Assembly: GCA_019670725.1 (NCBI GenBank)
Contig: AP024629.1
Location: 248,001-312,000, forward strand
DNA length: 64,000 nt
Direction: 5' to 3'
Origin: Alphaproteobacteria bacterium SO-S41
GTDB taxonomy: Bacteria > Pseudomonadota > Alphaproteobacteria > Micropepsales > Micropepsaceae
Under the pieces are notes generated by a model, which saw only the letters and a list, made by a program, of their open reading frames with translations, was not told where the DNA came from and did no database searches. Shown one piece after another: positions 55,437-63,523 of the stretch. Every line of letters begins with the position of its first letter. The first letter of the stretch is position 1. The translations under genes were made by a program, and so were the position numbers.

Positions 55437-56132
55437 ATGTTCAAGACAGTCGTGACCCTTTTCCGCGGCAGTGTCGCCGCCGCAGGCGAGGAATTGGAGG
55501 ACCGGACCGCGTTGCTGATCCTGGATCAGCAGATGCGCGACGCGACGGCGGCGATCGAACGCGCCAAGCGGGCGCTGGCCATCGCCATCGGCCAAGACCA
55601 ACTGGAAGGCAAGAGGCTGGACGCCACCAAGGCCCGGATCGCCGATCTGGAAACGCGGGCGGTGGCGGCGCTCGACGGGGCGCGCGACGATCTCGCCCGC
55701 GAGGCCGCGGAAGCGATCGCGACGCTCGAGGCCGACCGTGACGCGGCGCTGACCGCCCGCGCACTGTTCGCGGCTGAAATCGCCCGCCTGCGCCGTCATG
55801 CCAGCGAGGCCGAAGCCCGCCTCGCGGAGCTCGACCGCGGCCGCCGCATCGCCCGCGCGTCGGAAGCCGTCCGCACGCTCCGGCGCGGCGGGATCGAGGC
55901 CTCGCGTCCCTTCGAGGCGACGCTGCCGGAGGCCGAGGCGACGCTGAAGCGGCTGCGCGATCGGCAGATCGCGTCGCAGGCGGCGGCCGATGCCCTCATC
56001 GATATCGACAACGCCCATGGCCCGCTCGCCACGGCCGAAAAACTCGCCGAGGCCGGCTTCGGACCGCGCCTCAAATCGACTGCGGACGATGTCCTCGCCC
56101 GCCTGAATGCCGCCCGCGCGGCGACTGCCTAA
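55437..56132 (+). CDS. PspA/IM30-family membrane stress protein
   Basis: 231 aa from the ATG at 55437, with an AGGAGG site. Starts M-F-K-T-V-V-T-L-F-R-G, then long alpha-helical coiled coil with L-I-L-D-Q-Q-M-R-D-A. PspA-like ESCRT-III-fold proteins stabilise damaged inner membranes. Canonical PspA is controlled by the enhancer-binding PspF; here control by a TetR repressor is suggested by the operators upstream. It is followed after 34 bp by a YiaA-type membrane gene, forming a small unit. Confidence 0.85.
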   Translation: MFKTVVTLFRGSVAAAGEELEDRTALLILDQQMRDATAAIERAKRALAIAIGQDQLEGKRLDATKARIADLETRAVAALDGARDDLAREAAEAIATLEADRDAALTARALFAAEIARLRRHASEAEARLAELDRGRRIARASEAVRTLRRGGIEASRPFEATLPEAEATLKRLRDRQIASQAAADALIDIDNAHGPLATAEKLAEAGFGPRLKSTADDVLARLNAARAATA

Positions 56133-56166
56133 GCCTCAAACCCAACTTTAAAAAACGGAGACGATC

Positions 56167-56442
56167 ATGAACCCCAACGTCAAACCCCACACCGATGCCT
56201 GGGTCTCGTTCACCTACGGCTCGTTCCTTATCGCCGCCTCGCTGGTTGCAGTCGGCGTCTATTTGCTGCCGATCGACATGTGGATGAAGGGCTATCTCAC
56301 CATGGGCGTCGTCATGCTGGTGCAGTCCTGCGTGACGCTGACCAAGACGGTGCGCGACATGCACGAAAGCAGCCGCCTGATGAACCGCCTGGAAGACGCC
56401 AAGACCGAGCGCTTCCTGATGGAAGCCACCAAGGCGATCTAG
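56167..56442 (+). CDS. YiaA/YiaB two-helix inner membrane protein
   Basis: 91 aa. Two membrane helices (about 14-34 and 42-59) with the family pattern S-F-T-Y-G-S-F-L-I-A and M-W-M-K-G-Y-L-T-M-G. YiaAB domains occur beside pspA in many proteobacteria. A charged C-terminal tail (E-D-A-K-T-E-R-F-L-M-E-A-T-K) stays in the cytoplasm. Function is not established; membrane stress is inferred from the neighbour and shared operator region. Confidence 0.87.
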   Translation: MNPNVKPHTDAWVSFTYGSFLIAASLVAVGVYLLPIDMWMKGYLTMGVVMLVQSCVTLTKTVRDMHESSRLMNRLEDAKTERFLMEATKAI

Positions 56443-56449
56443 GCAAGGC

Positions 56450-56476
56450 GCGGCGCCGGAGACAATCCGGCGCCGC
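56450..56476 (+). terminator. Candidate terminator after the pspA-yiaA unit
   Basis: Ten-base perfect stem (GCGGCGCCGG / CCGGCGCCGC) with a seven-base loop, seven bases after the yiaA stop, followed by GTACTTTC. The T tract is weak but the stem is strong. Confidence 0.65.
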
Positions 56477-56575
56477 GTACTTTCAAGATGAACGTCATGT
56501 CAGGCGCCATCACGAGCCTGCCACTGCGGCCGCCCAGCCTTGCTTTCGCCGCAAGCCGGGCCTAGCTCAGGCTTC

Positions 56576-57190
56576 ATGTTCAAGCGCCTCGCCCTTGCCG
56601 CCACGGCGGCTCTGCTGATCGTCTCGCCTGCCTTTGCCGCGCTCGACGCCGCGAAGACGTCGGAGCTGAAGCGGATCACCGACTACTGGAACACGATCAA
56701 GACGGTCGAAGGCCAGTTCGCCCAGGTCGACAACAAGGGCGGCGCCTCCAGCGGCGCGTTCTTCATCAAGAAGCCCGGCCGTTTCCGCTTCGACTACAGC
56801 CCGCCGGAGCAGCTCACCGTCGTCGCCGACGGCTATACGGTCGCGGTCGAGGACAAGAAGCTGGAGACCCAGGACCGCTATCCCCTCGTCGAGACGCCGC
56901 TCTCGATCCTGGTCGATGAGAACATCACGCTGCAGCGGCCCGACCTTGAGGTCATGGACGTCGAGAAGAAGGACGGCGCGGTGCGCGTCCGCATGAAGTC
57001 GCTGAAGGAGGACGCGCAAGGCGAACTCCTGCTCGCCTTCAACGAGACCGACCTGACGCTGCAATACTGGGTGGTGCGCGATCCCCAGGGCACGACCGTC
57101 ACCGTGCGTGTCAGTGATGTGAAGCTGCAGGGCGATATTTCGTCCGACAAGTTCTTCATCCGCGAAAAGAACGAGGACGACGGGCGCTGA
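56576..57190 (+). CDS. lolA: Outer-membrane lipoprotein carrier protein LolA
   Basis: 204 aa from the ATG at 56576. A signal peptide (about residues 1-21) leads into the LolA half-barrel: V-E-G-Q-F-A-Q-V, K-P-G-R-F-R-F-D-Y, and V-A-D-G-Y-T-V-A-V. The protein carries lipoproteins across the periplasm from LolCDE to the outer membrane. Its distance from ftsK (two genes) is close to the usual alphaproteobacterial arrangement, here interrupted by the tetR-pspA-yiaA genes. Confidence 0.93.
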   Translation: MFKRLALAATAALLIVSPAFAALDAAKTSELKRITDYWNTIKTVEGQFAQVDNKGGASSGAFFIKKPGRFRFDYSPPEQLTVVADGYTVAVEDKKLETQDRYPLVETPLSILVDENITLQRPDLEVMDVEKKDGAVRVRMKSLKEDAQGELLLAFNETDLTLQYWVVRDPQGTTVTVRVSDVKLQGDISSDKFFIREKNEDDGR

Positions 57191-57267
57191 GCGCCAAATC
57201 GTCAGTGCGGGTTGGACAGCCGGGGGGAGGGACGGGGTAGAGTAGCCTTCAACCCCGAGAGGACCAC

Positions 57268-58623
57268 ATGGCCAGCCGCACCGCTGCCGAGTTCAAGGAA
57301 TGGATCAAGGAGCACCGGATCACCGAGGTCGAGTGCCTCGTCGCCGACATGGCCGGTATTCCCCGCGGCAAGATCCTGCCCGCCTCCAAATTCCTCGCCT
57401 CGATCGACAGCGGCACGCTGCGCCTGCCCGACAGCGTATTCGGCCAGATGGTGACCGGCGCGCATGCCGAGACCGAGCACACGACCTATCAGTCGCCCGA
57501 CATGGTGCTGATGCCGGATCCCGAAACCATCCGCATCGTGCCCTGGTACACCGAGCCGACCGCGCAGGTGATCTGCGATTGTCTTGATCGCGACGGCCGC
57601 GCGGTGGCGGTGTCGCCCCGCCAGGTGCTGAAGAACATTCTCGCCAAGTATCACGCCAAAGGCTGGAAGCCGGTCGTGGCGCCGGAGTTGGAATTCTATC
57701 TCAGCCAGAAGAATCTCGATCCCGACTATCCCCTCCAGCCGCCGGCGGGAAAATCCGGGCGGCCGCAGACTGGGCGGCAAGCCTATGGCATCGACGCGGT
57801 CAACGAGTTCGATCCGCTGTTCGAGGACGTCTATAATTTCTGCGAGAAGCAGCAGATTTCGATCGACAGCCTGATCCACGAGGAAGGCGTCGCGCAGTGC
57901 GAGATCAACTTCAATCACGGCGATCCGCTTGAGGTTGCCGACCAGGCGTTCCTCTTCAAGCGCACAGTGCGCCAGGCGGCGATGCGTCACGAGATCTACG
58001 CGACCTTCATGGCCAAGCCCTATGAGCAGGAGCCGGGCTCGGCGATGCATATCCACCAGTCCGTCACGGACATGCGGGGGAAGACGCTGTTCTCCAGCAA
58101 GGCAGGCAAGGATTCACGCTTGTTCCTCGCCTATATCGCGGGGCTGCAGCGCAACCTGCCGGCGGTCATGCCGCTCTTCGCGCCCTACGTGAATTCCTAT
58201 CGCCGCCTGGTGCGGTTTCTCTCGGCGCCCATCAATACGCATTGGGGCCATGAAAACCGCACGGTGGGCCTCCGCGTGCCGGAATCCTCGGCGCAGAGCC
58301 GGCGGATCGAAAACCGCGTGCCGGGCGCGGACGCCAATCCCTATCTCGCGATCGCCGCGACGCTGGCCTGCGGCTATCTCGGGATGACCGAGAATCTCAA
58401 TCCGACGAAGCCGATGGAAGGCAATGCCTATGCCTCCACGCGCTTCGCCTTGCCGCGCCATCTGATGGACGCCATCGCGAAGTTCCGCGCATCAAGCGAT
58501 CTGCGCGAAATCTTCGGCGATGCCTTCGTCGATCTTTATTCCGACGTGAAGGCGAGCGAGCACGACGCCTATCAGCAGGTGATATCCCCCTGGGAGCGAC
58601 AGCACCTGCTGCTCAACGTCTAG
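57268..58623 (+). CDS. Glutamine synthetase-like ligase (PuuA/gamma-glutamyl-amine type)
   Basis: 451 aa. N-terminal beta-grasp (V-E-C-L-V-A-D-M-A-G-I-P-R-G-K) and catalytic glutamine-synthetase domain with K-P-x6-P-G-S-A-M-H-I-H (about 250-260) and N-S-Y-R-R-L-V. This beginning is typical of the glutamine synthetase-like group that ligates glutamate to polyamines such as putrescine, not of GlnA, which is longer and carries a C-terminal adenylylation site. A class III aminotransferase starts about 5 kb downstream, which would fit amine catabolism, but the genes between do not belong to that pathway. Substrate is inferred. Confidence 0.87.
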   Translation: MASRTAAEFKEWIKEHRITEVECLVADMAGIPRGKILPASKFLASIDSGTLRLPDSVFGQMVTGAHAETEHTTYQSPDMVLMPDPETIRIVPWYTEPTAQVICDCLDRDGRAVAVSPRQVLKNILAKYHAKGWKPVVAPELEFYLSQKNLDPDYPLQPPAGKSGRPQTGRQAYGIDAVNEFDPLFEDVYNFCEKQQISIDSLIHEEGVAQCEINFNHGDPLEVADQAFLFKRTVRQAAMRHEIYATFMAKPYEQEPGSAMHIHQSVTDMRGKTLFSSKAGKDSRLFLAYIAGLQRNLPAVMPLFAPYVNSYRRLVRFLSAPINTHWGHENRTVGLRVPESSAQSRRIENRVPGADANPYLAIAATLACGYLGMTENLNPTKPMEGNAYASTRFALPRHLMDAIAKFRASSDLREIFGDAFVDLYSDVKASEHDAYQQVISPWERQHLLLNV

Positions 58624-59489
58624 CCGGCTTTCAGCTTGTCGGCCGTCTTGGTCTGGAAGTCGCTGGCGTCGTGGCGTTCGTGGAGCTGGCTTGAGGGCTC
58701 GCCCATGACGCGGTTGACCATGCGGCCGCGCTTCACCGCGGGGCGTTCGGCGATCGTGTCGGTCCAGCGGCGGACATGGTCATATTCCTGCACGTTCAGG
58801 AACTCGCCGGCTTCGTAGATCAGGCCTTTCGACAGCGCGCCGTACCACGGCCACACCGCCATGTCGGCGATCGTATAGGCGTCGCCGCCGAGATAAGGGC
58901 TCTCCGCCAGGCGGCGGTTCAGCACGTCCATCTGGCGCTTCGCCTCCATCGCGAAACGGTCGATCGCGTATTCGATTTTGATCGGTGCATAGGCGTAGAA
59001 ATGGCCGAAGCCGCCGCCGAGATAGGGCGCGCTGCCCATCTGCCAGAACAGCCAGGACAGCGTTTCGGCGCGCGCGGCCGGTTCGGTCGGCAGGAAGGCG
59101 CCAAACTTTTCAGCGAGATGGACGAGAATCGCGCCGGATTCGAAGACGCGGATCGGCTTGGAGCCGCTGTGATCCACCAGCGCCGGGATCTTGGAATTGG
59201 GATTGGCGCCGACGAAGCCACTGGAGAACTGGTCGCCATCGTTGATCTTGATCAGCCATGCATCGTACTCGGCGCCGGCATGGCCGAGCTCGAGCAGCTC
59301 CTCCAGCATCACGGTCACCTTCACGCCGTTGGGCGTCGCCAGCGAATAGAGCTGCAGCGGATGCTTGCCGACCGGCAGGTCTTTTTCGTGGGTCGCGCCG
59401 GCGATCGGGCGGTTGATATTGGCGAAGCGCCCGCCGCTGGCCTTGTTCCAGGTCCAGACGCGCGGCGGCGTATAGGTGTCTTCGGTCAT
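58620..59489 (-). CDS. yghU: YghU-type glutathione S-transferase / disulfide reductase
   Basis: 289 aa from the ATG at 59489; longer in-frame starts to 59987 are spurious. The N-terminal region (W-T-W-N-K-A-S-G-G-x-F-A-N-I-N-R-P) is a YghU-family signature, followed by H-P-L-Q-L-Y-S-L-A-T-P-N-G-V-K-V and the GST C-terminal helices (A-D-M-A-V-W-P-W-Y). It binds two glutathiones and reduces disulfides or peroxides. The stop codon overlaps the end of the converging glutamine-synthetase-like gene in CTAG. Confidence 0.92.
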   Translation of the reverse strand: MTEDTYTPPRVWTWNKASGGRFANINRPIAGATHEKDLPVGKHPLQLYSLATPNGVKVTVMLEELLELGHAGAEYDAWLIKINDGDQFSSGFVGANPNSKIPALVDHSGSKPIRVFESGAILVHLAEKFGAFLPTEPAARAETLSWLFWQMGSAPYLGGGFGHFYAYAPIKIEYAIDRFAMEAKRQMDVLNRRLAESPYLGGDAYTIADMAVWPWYGALSKGLIYEAGEFLNVQEYDHVRRWTDTIAERPAVKRGRMVNRVMGEPSSQLHERHDASDFQTKTADKLKAG

Positions 59490-59615
59490 GGCAGGCGCTC
59501 CCCAGGGCGATGTTGTCCTCGAAACATAGGCGCGCCGGGCGGCGAAACCAGCCCCACTCGCCACGCCCGCCGCGGTCTGCTTTGATTGCGTGAGAAAAGT
59601 GTGGGGAGAAAGATC

Positions 59616-60629
59616 ATGGCCGACAGCATCAACCGGCGCTGGCTGCTCGCGCAGCGGCCCTCGGGCAATCTGAAGGACAGCGATTTCGAGCTGGTGCGCG
59701 AGGCGATCCCCACGCCGGGCGCCGGCGAGTTCGTCGTGAAGGTGACGCATCTCTCCTTCGACCCGACGCAGCGCGGCTGGCTGGCGGCCGACTCCTATCT
59801 TCCCGCCGTGAAGATCGGCGAGGTCGTCCGGGCCGGCGGCGCGGGTGAGGTGGTCGCCTCGAACAATCCGAAATTCCCGGTCGGCGCGAAGGTGCAAGGC
59901 GCGTTCGGCTGGCAGGATTACTGTCTGACTGATGGCGGCGGGTTCTGGCCGTGCGCGACGCTGCATCCCGGCATGAGCGCAGAACATGCGCTCGGGATTT
60001 TCGGGACGACAGGGCTCACCGCCTATTTCGGCCTGCGCGATGTCGGCCAGCCCAAGACCGGTGATGTCGTGCTGATCTCGGGCGCAGCGGGCGCGACGGG
60101 TTCGGTGGTCGGGCAGATCGCCAAGGCGATGGGCTGCACCGCGATCGGTATCGCCGGCGGCAAGACGAAGTGCGACTGGGTGGTGGAGACCGCGGGCTTC
60201 GATGCCTGCATCGACTACAAATCGGAGCCGGTCGCCAAGCGGATCAAGGAACTGGCGCCCAAGGGCGTCAACGTCGTCTTCGAGAATGTCGGCGGCGATA
60301 TCCTGGATGCGGCGCTCGCCAACCTCGCGCAGCGCGCCCGCGTCGTACTCTGCGGCGGCATCTCGTCCTACAATGCAGCGAGCGCGGCCGAGATCCAGGG
60401 GCTGAAGAACTACATGGCCCTGACCGTGACGCGCTCGCGCATGGAAGGCTTCATCGTGCTCGACTACGCGCCGCGCTTCGCGGAGGGCGTGAAGGCGCTC
60501 GCCGACTGGATGGCGGCGGGCGCGATCAAGTCGATCGAGGATGTGCAGGAGGGCCTTGAGAACGCGCCGGCGACGTTGCGCCGCCTCTTCGAAGGCAAGA
60601 ATTTCGGCAAGCAGCTGCTCAGGCTTTGA
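59616..60629 (+). CDS. MDR-family NADP-dependent oxidoreductase
   Basis: 337 aa from the ATG at 59616, preceded by GGGGAG. It belongs to the zinc-free medium-chain reductases (leukotriene B4 12-hydroxydehydrogenase / CurA type): N-terminal R-P-S-G opening, L-S-F-D-P-T-Q-R-G-W-L, nucleotide motif G-A-A-G-A-T-G-S-V-V-G-Q (about 157-168), and V-F-E-N-V-G-G-D. It reduces activated double bonds with NADPH. The start is divergent from yghU, suggesting a shared control region; both are detoxification enzymes. Confidence 0.9.
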   Translation: MADSINRRWLLAQRPSGNLKDSDFELVREAIPTPGAGEFVVKVTHLSFDPTQRGWLAADSYLPAVKIGEVVRAGGAGEVVASNNPKFPVGAKVQGAFGWQDYCLTDGGGFWPCATLHPGMSAEHALGIFGTTGLTAYFGLRDVGQPKTGDVVLISGAAGATGSVVGQIAKAMGCTAIGIAGGKTKCDWVVETAGFDACIDYKSEPVAKRIKELAPKGVNVVFENVGGDILDAALANLAQRARVVLCGGISSYNAASAAEIQGLKNYMALTVTRSRMEGFIVLDYAPRFAEGVKALADWMAAGAIKSIEDVQEGLENAPATLRRLFEGKNFGKQLLRL

Positions 60630-61233
60630 GCCGCGCCTTCCAGCCGTCGCGGGTCAGCTCCCAATAGAGCGTGCGGTGGATGTCGCCGTCCGACCATTCC
60701 ATCTCGCGCTCGCCCATGCGGACGAAGCCGGCATGGTCGATCAGCGCCGCGACCCGTTCGTTCTCGGGCGGCGCGGCGAGGCCGATGAGGCGGACTTTCA
60801 GCACCTCGAAGATCCACTGGAAACTGCGCGCGGCGCCCTCCGCGCCGGCGCCCGCGCCCTGAATGTCGGAGCGCATGGCGCCCGCGAGTTCGGCCGAGGC
60901 GCGTTCGGGCCAGACGGTGATCTCGGCGAAGGAGAGCAGGCCCTTGCCGAAATCCGGTACCACAATCAGCAGGCCATTCCCCGCTTCGCGCAGCTCAGCG
61001 AACTTGGCGATCCAGGCGCGGACGTTTTCCACCGTGACAGGCCGCGGCAGGTCATCGATGGAGGCCTGGACGTCCGGGTCCTTCAGCAGCTCCAGCAGGT
61101 CTTCGGCGTGTTCCGGGCCGGCGATCGCACGGCCCTCCGCCAGGGTTGCGGGATCGGCGTTCCGCACGGCCTCGCGAATCTCCGCGGCCTCTTCGGGCGT
61201 GGCGGTCAGTACGGTCTTGGGCGGCGCGCTCAT
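60619..61233 (-). CDS. GNAT-like hypothetical protein
   Basis: 204 aa from the ATG at 61233; a longer in-frame start at 61494 is inside the divergent pirin gene. The middle and C-terminal parts (LLIVVPDFGKGLLSFAEIT, VRLIGLAAPPENERVAALI, GFVRMGEREMEW) look like a GNAT acyltransferase fold, but the acetyl-CoA loop is not clear. The N-terminal 70 residues are helical and acidic. It ends inside the last ten bases of the MDR gene, converging. Confidence 0.65.
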   Translation of the reverse strand: MSAPPKTVLTATPEEAAEIREAVRNADPATLAEGRAIAGPEHAEDLLELLKDPDVQASIDDLPRPVTVENVRAWIAKFAELREAGNGLLIVVPDFGKGLLSFAEITVWPERASAELAGAMRSDIQGAGAGAEGAARSFQWIFEVLKVRLIGLAAPPENERVAALIDHAGFVRMGEREMEWSDGDIHRTLYWELTRDGWKARLKA

Positions 61234-61301
61234 GCGGTTCGACAAACCCGTTCTTGCGCGCCTATCCTTTACCTGGCGCCTTCCTCCGGCAAGAACGTTC
61301 C

Positions 61302-62177
61302 ATGTCCCAAATCGCCCAACTCGTAAAACCGAAACTTCGCGATCTCGGCGGCGGCATGACCGTGCGCCGCATCCTCCCGGCGATCGAGGCCCGCAGCATC
61401 GGGCCGTTCGTTTTCCTCGACCATATCGGTCCGGTGCAGTTCCAGCCGGGCCAGGGCATGGATGTGCGGCCGCACCCGCATATCGGCCTTGCAACCGTCA
61501 CCTATCTCTATGACGGCGAGATCCTGCACCGGGATTCGCTGGGCTTCGTGCAGGCGATCAAGCCGGGCGACGTGAACTGGATGACGGCCGGGCGCGGCAT
61601 CGTCCATTCGGAACGCACCGCACCCGAATTGCGCGCCAAGGGCTTTGCGCTGCATGGGCTGCAATCCTGGGTGGGTCTGCCGAAAGAGGCGGAGGAGGTC
61701 GAGCCGTCCTTCCATCACCATCCCGCGGCCGATCTCCCGGAATGGGAGGAGAACGGTGTGCGGTTGAAGCTGATCGCCGGCACCGCCTTTGGCCGCGAAA
61801 GCCCCGTGAAAATCTATGCGCCGACGCTCTATGTCGCCGCGGTCTTCGCGCCGGGCGCCAAGCTGACACTGCCGGCCGAACATGCGGAGCGCGCCGTCTA
61901 TGTCGCCTCGGGTGCGCTAACGGCGGCGGGCGAGGCGGTCGATACCGCGCAGCTCGCGCTCTTCACGGCCGGCGCGCCGGTCGAGCTTATCGCGGGCCCC
62001 GAGGGCGCCGAGACCATGCTGCTCGGCGGCGCGCCGATGGATGGGCCGCGGCACATGTGGTGGAACTTCGTCTCGTCGAGCACGGAGCGCATCGAGCAGG
62101 CCAAGGCCGACTGGCGGGCCAGCGCGATCGGCAAGGTTCCCGGCGACGACGAGTTCATTCCCCTGCCGGAGCATTAG
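61302..62177 (+). CDS. Pirin-family protein
   Basis: 291 aa from the ATG at 61302. The N-terminal cupin carries R-P-H-P-H-I-G-L-A-T and G-I-V-H-S-E-R, the usual metal ligands (two histidines, then His and Glu). The late G-A-P-M-D-G-P-R-H-M-W-W-N-F-V-S-S-S is a pirin signature. Pirins are cupin proteins, some with quercetinase activity, others redox-sensing regulators. The function here is not established. The next gene starts two bases after the stop. Confidence 0.92.
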   Translation: MSQIAQLVKPKLRDLGGGMTVRRILPAIEARSIGPFVFLDHIGPVQFQPGQGMDVRPHPHIGLATVTYLYDGEILHRDSLGFVQAIKPGDVNWMTAGRGIVHSERTAPELRAKGFALHGLQSWVGLPKEAEEVEPSFHHHPAADLPEWEENGVRLKLIAGTAFGRESPVKIYAPTLYVAAVFAPGAKLTLPAEHAERAVYVASGALTAAGEAVDTAQLALFTAGAPVELIAGPEGAETMLLGGAPMDGPRHMWWNFVSSSTERIEQAKADWRASAIGKVPGDDEFIPLPEH

Positions 62178-62179
62178 AG

Positions 62180-62923
62180 ATGGACGAGGAGAAGATCGCA
62201 GGGGTGATGGCGCAGATCGGCCGGCCCCGCAAAGTGCCGCGGCCCCATCGCCATTTCGACGGCGAATACGTCTCGGCGCCCACGGGGAAGGTCGCCTACA
62301 CCGCCGAGGGCGCCGGCCCCGTGGTGCTGCTGGTTCATGGCTGGGACGGCAGCCCGCGCGACCTGCAGGACATCGCGACCGGCCTCTTGCGGGCGGGCGC
62401 GCGCGTCGTGGCGCTCGATCTGCCTGGGCACGGTTTTTCCGATGGCGAGCGGATCGCCCCGCAGGATACGGCCGCCGCGATCCTCGCGGTCGCGGCCAAG
62501 GAAGGCCCGTTCGAATGCGTGATCGCGCACAGCTTCGGCTGTCCCTCGACCGCGCTGGCGCTGGAAGGCGGGCTGAAAACCAACGCGCTGGTCTTCTTCG
62601 CCCCGCCGCTGCGCCAGATCGATCAGTTCCGGCGGTTGGGCGGACGTCTCGGCCTCGACGCGGATGAGATCGAGGAACTCATCCGCCGTCAGGATATCGA
62701 GGGCGTTGTGCGTTTCGACCTGGCCGAAATCGCGGCGCGGCGCAGCGAGCCGCTGCTCATCATCCACTCCGACGACGACGAGATGACGCCGATCGCCGGG
62801 GCGCGCGAGTTGAGCGAGGCGTGGCCGAAGGCGAAGTTCCTGCCGGCCGAGGGGCTCGGGCACAATCTCACCATGCGCGACCCGACCCTGGTCGCGGCGG
62901 CCGTGCGCTATGCGGTGGGATAA
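62180..62923 (+). CDS. Alpha/beta hydrolase
   Basis: 247 aa from the ATG at 62180, two bases after the pirin stop and so likely cotranscribed. Fold landmarks: L-V-H-G-W-D-G near 56 (oxyanion hole), nucleophile elbow A-H-S-F-G-C (Ser near 115), acid in H-S-D-D-D-E-M-T-P, and H-N-L-T near the end. The elbow G-x-S-x-G is replaced by H-S-F-G. Substrate unknown. Confidence 0.88.
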   Translation: MDEEKIAGVMAQIGRPRKVPRPHRHFDGEYVSAPTGKVAYTAEGAGPVVLLVHGWDGSPRDLQDIATGLLRAGARVVALDLPGHGFSDGERIAPQDTAAAILAVAAKEGPFECVIAHSFGCPSTALALEGGLKTNALVFFAPPLRQIDQFRRLGGRLGLDADEIEELIRRQDIEGVVRFDLAEIAARRSEPLLIIHSDDDEMTPIAGARELSEAWPKAKFLPAEGLGHNLTMRDPTLVAAAVRYAVG

Positions 62924-62926
62924 CGC

Positions 62927-63280
62927 CTAGTTCGATTCGATGACTTCGCCGGTCGCCTTGCAGTCGGCATAGGGCGCGCCTTCGACCTTGCTGCCGGTGA
63001 TGCTGATCAGCTCGTTCTTCAGCGTCAGCACGGCGTCGTCCTCGGCCTTGTAGAGGCCGTCCTTGAAGCCGGCCTGGTCTTCCTTCTCGGGAATGAAGGT
63101 GAGGTCCGTGGTTTCGTCGCCGCCGACCTGAATGCCGATCGCCATGCCGTCGGAGAGATGCTTCACCTTCAGGCCCTTGCCCTCCTTGCAGGCATAGACC
63201 TCCCACGGAAGGTCGCTGGGCATGGCGAAGGCGGCGCCGGTGAGCGCGAGGAGCGAGGCGGCGAGGACAAGGCGTTTCAT
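62927..63280 (-). CDS. Secreted hypothetical protein, 117 aa
   Basis: The ATG at 63280 follows a GGGAGA site and starts a clear signal peptide (about residues 1-19). The mature protein is small, acidic and probably beta-rich (MAIGIQVGGDETTDLTF, ELISITGSKVEGAPYAD), with two cysteines that may pair. No family is recognised. It converges with the alpha/beta hydrolase gene three bases away. Confidence 0.7.
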   Translation of the reverse strand: MKRLVLAASLLALTGAAFAMPSDLPWEVYACKEGKGLKVKHLSDGMAIGIQVGGDETTDLTFIPEKEDQAGFKDGLYKAEDDAVLTLKNELISITGSKVEGAPYADCKATGEVIESN

Positions 63281-63523
63281 GGCGGTCTCCCTTGGGGTGC
63301 GGGACACTGCATCCGCGTCCCCCATCCACATCAGATGGCGGAACGTCGCAGCCGATTGAGGCCGCCACGCGGCGCTGCTAGGGTCGGGCCATGACGGACA
63401 AGCAGACCCTGCTCCAGCTCTGCGCACGCATCGGGTTCAACCCGCCGCGCTGAGGCCGCCTTGCGCGCCAGACCGCGCCGCACCCGTCCTCGTATCGCAT
63501 TCTCAAAGTCCGGAGCTCAGGCC

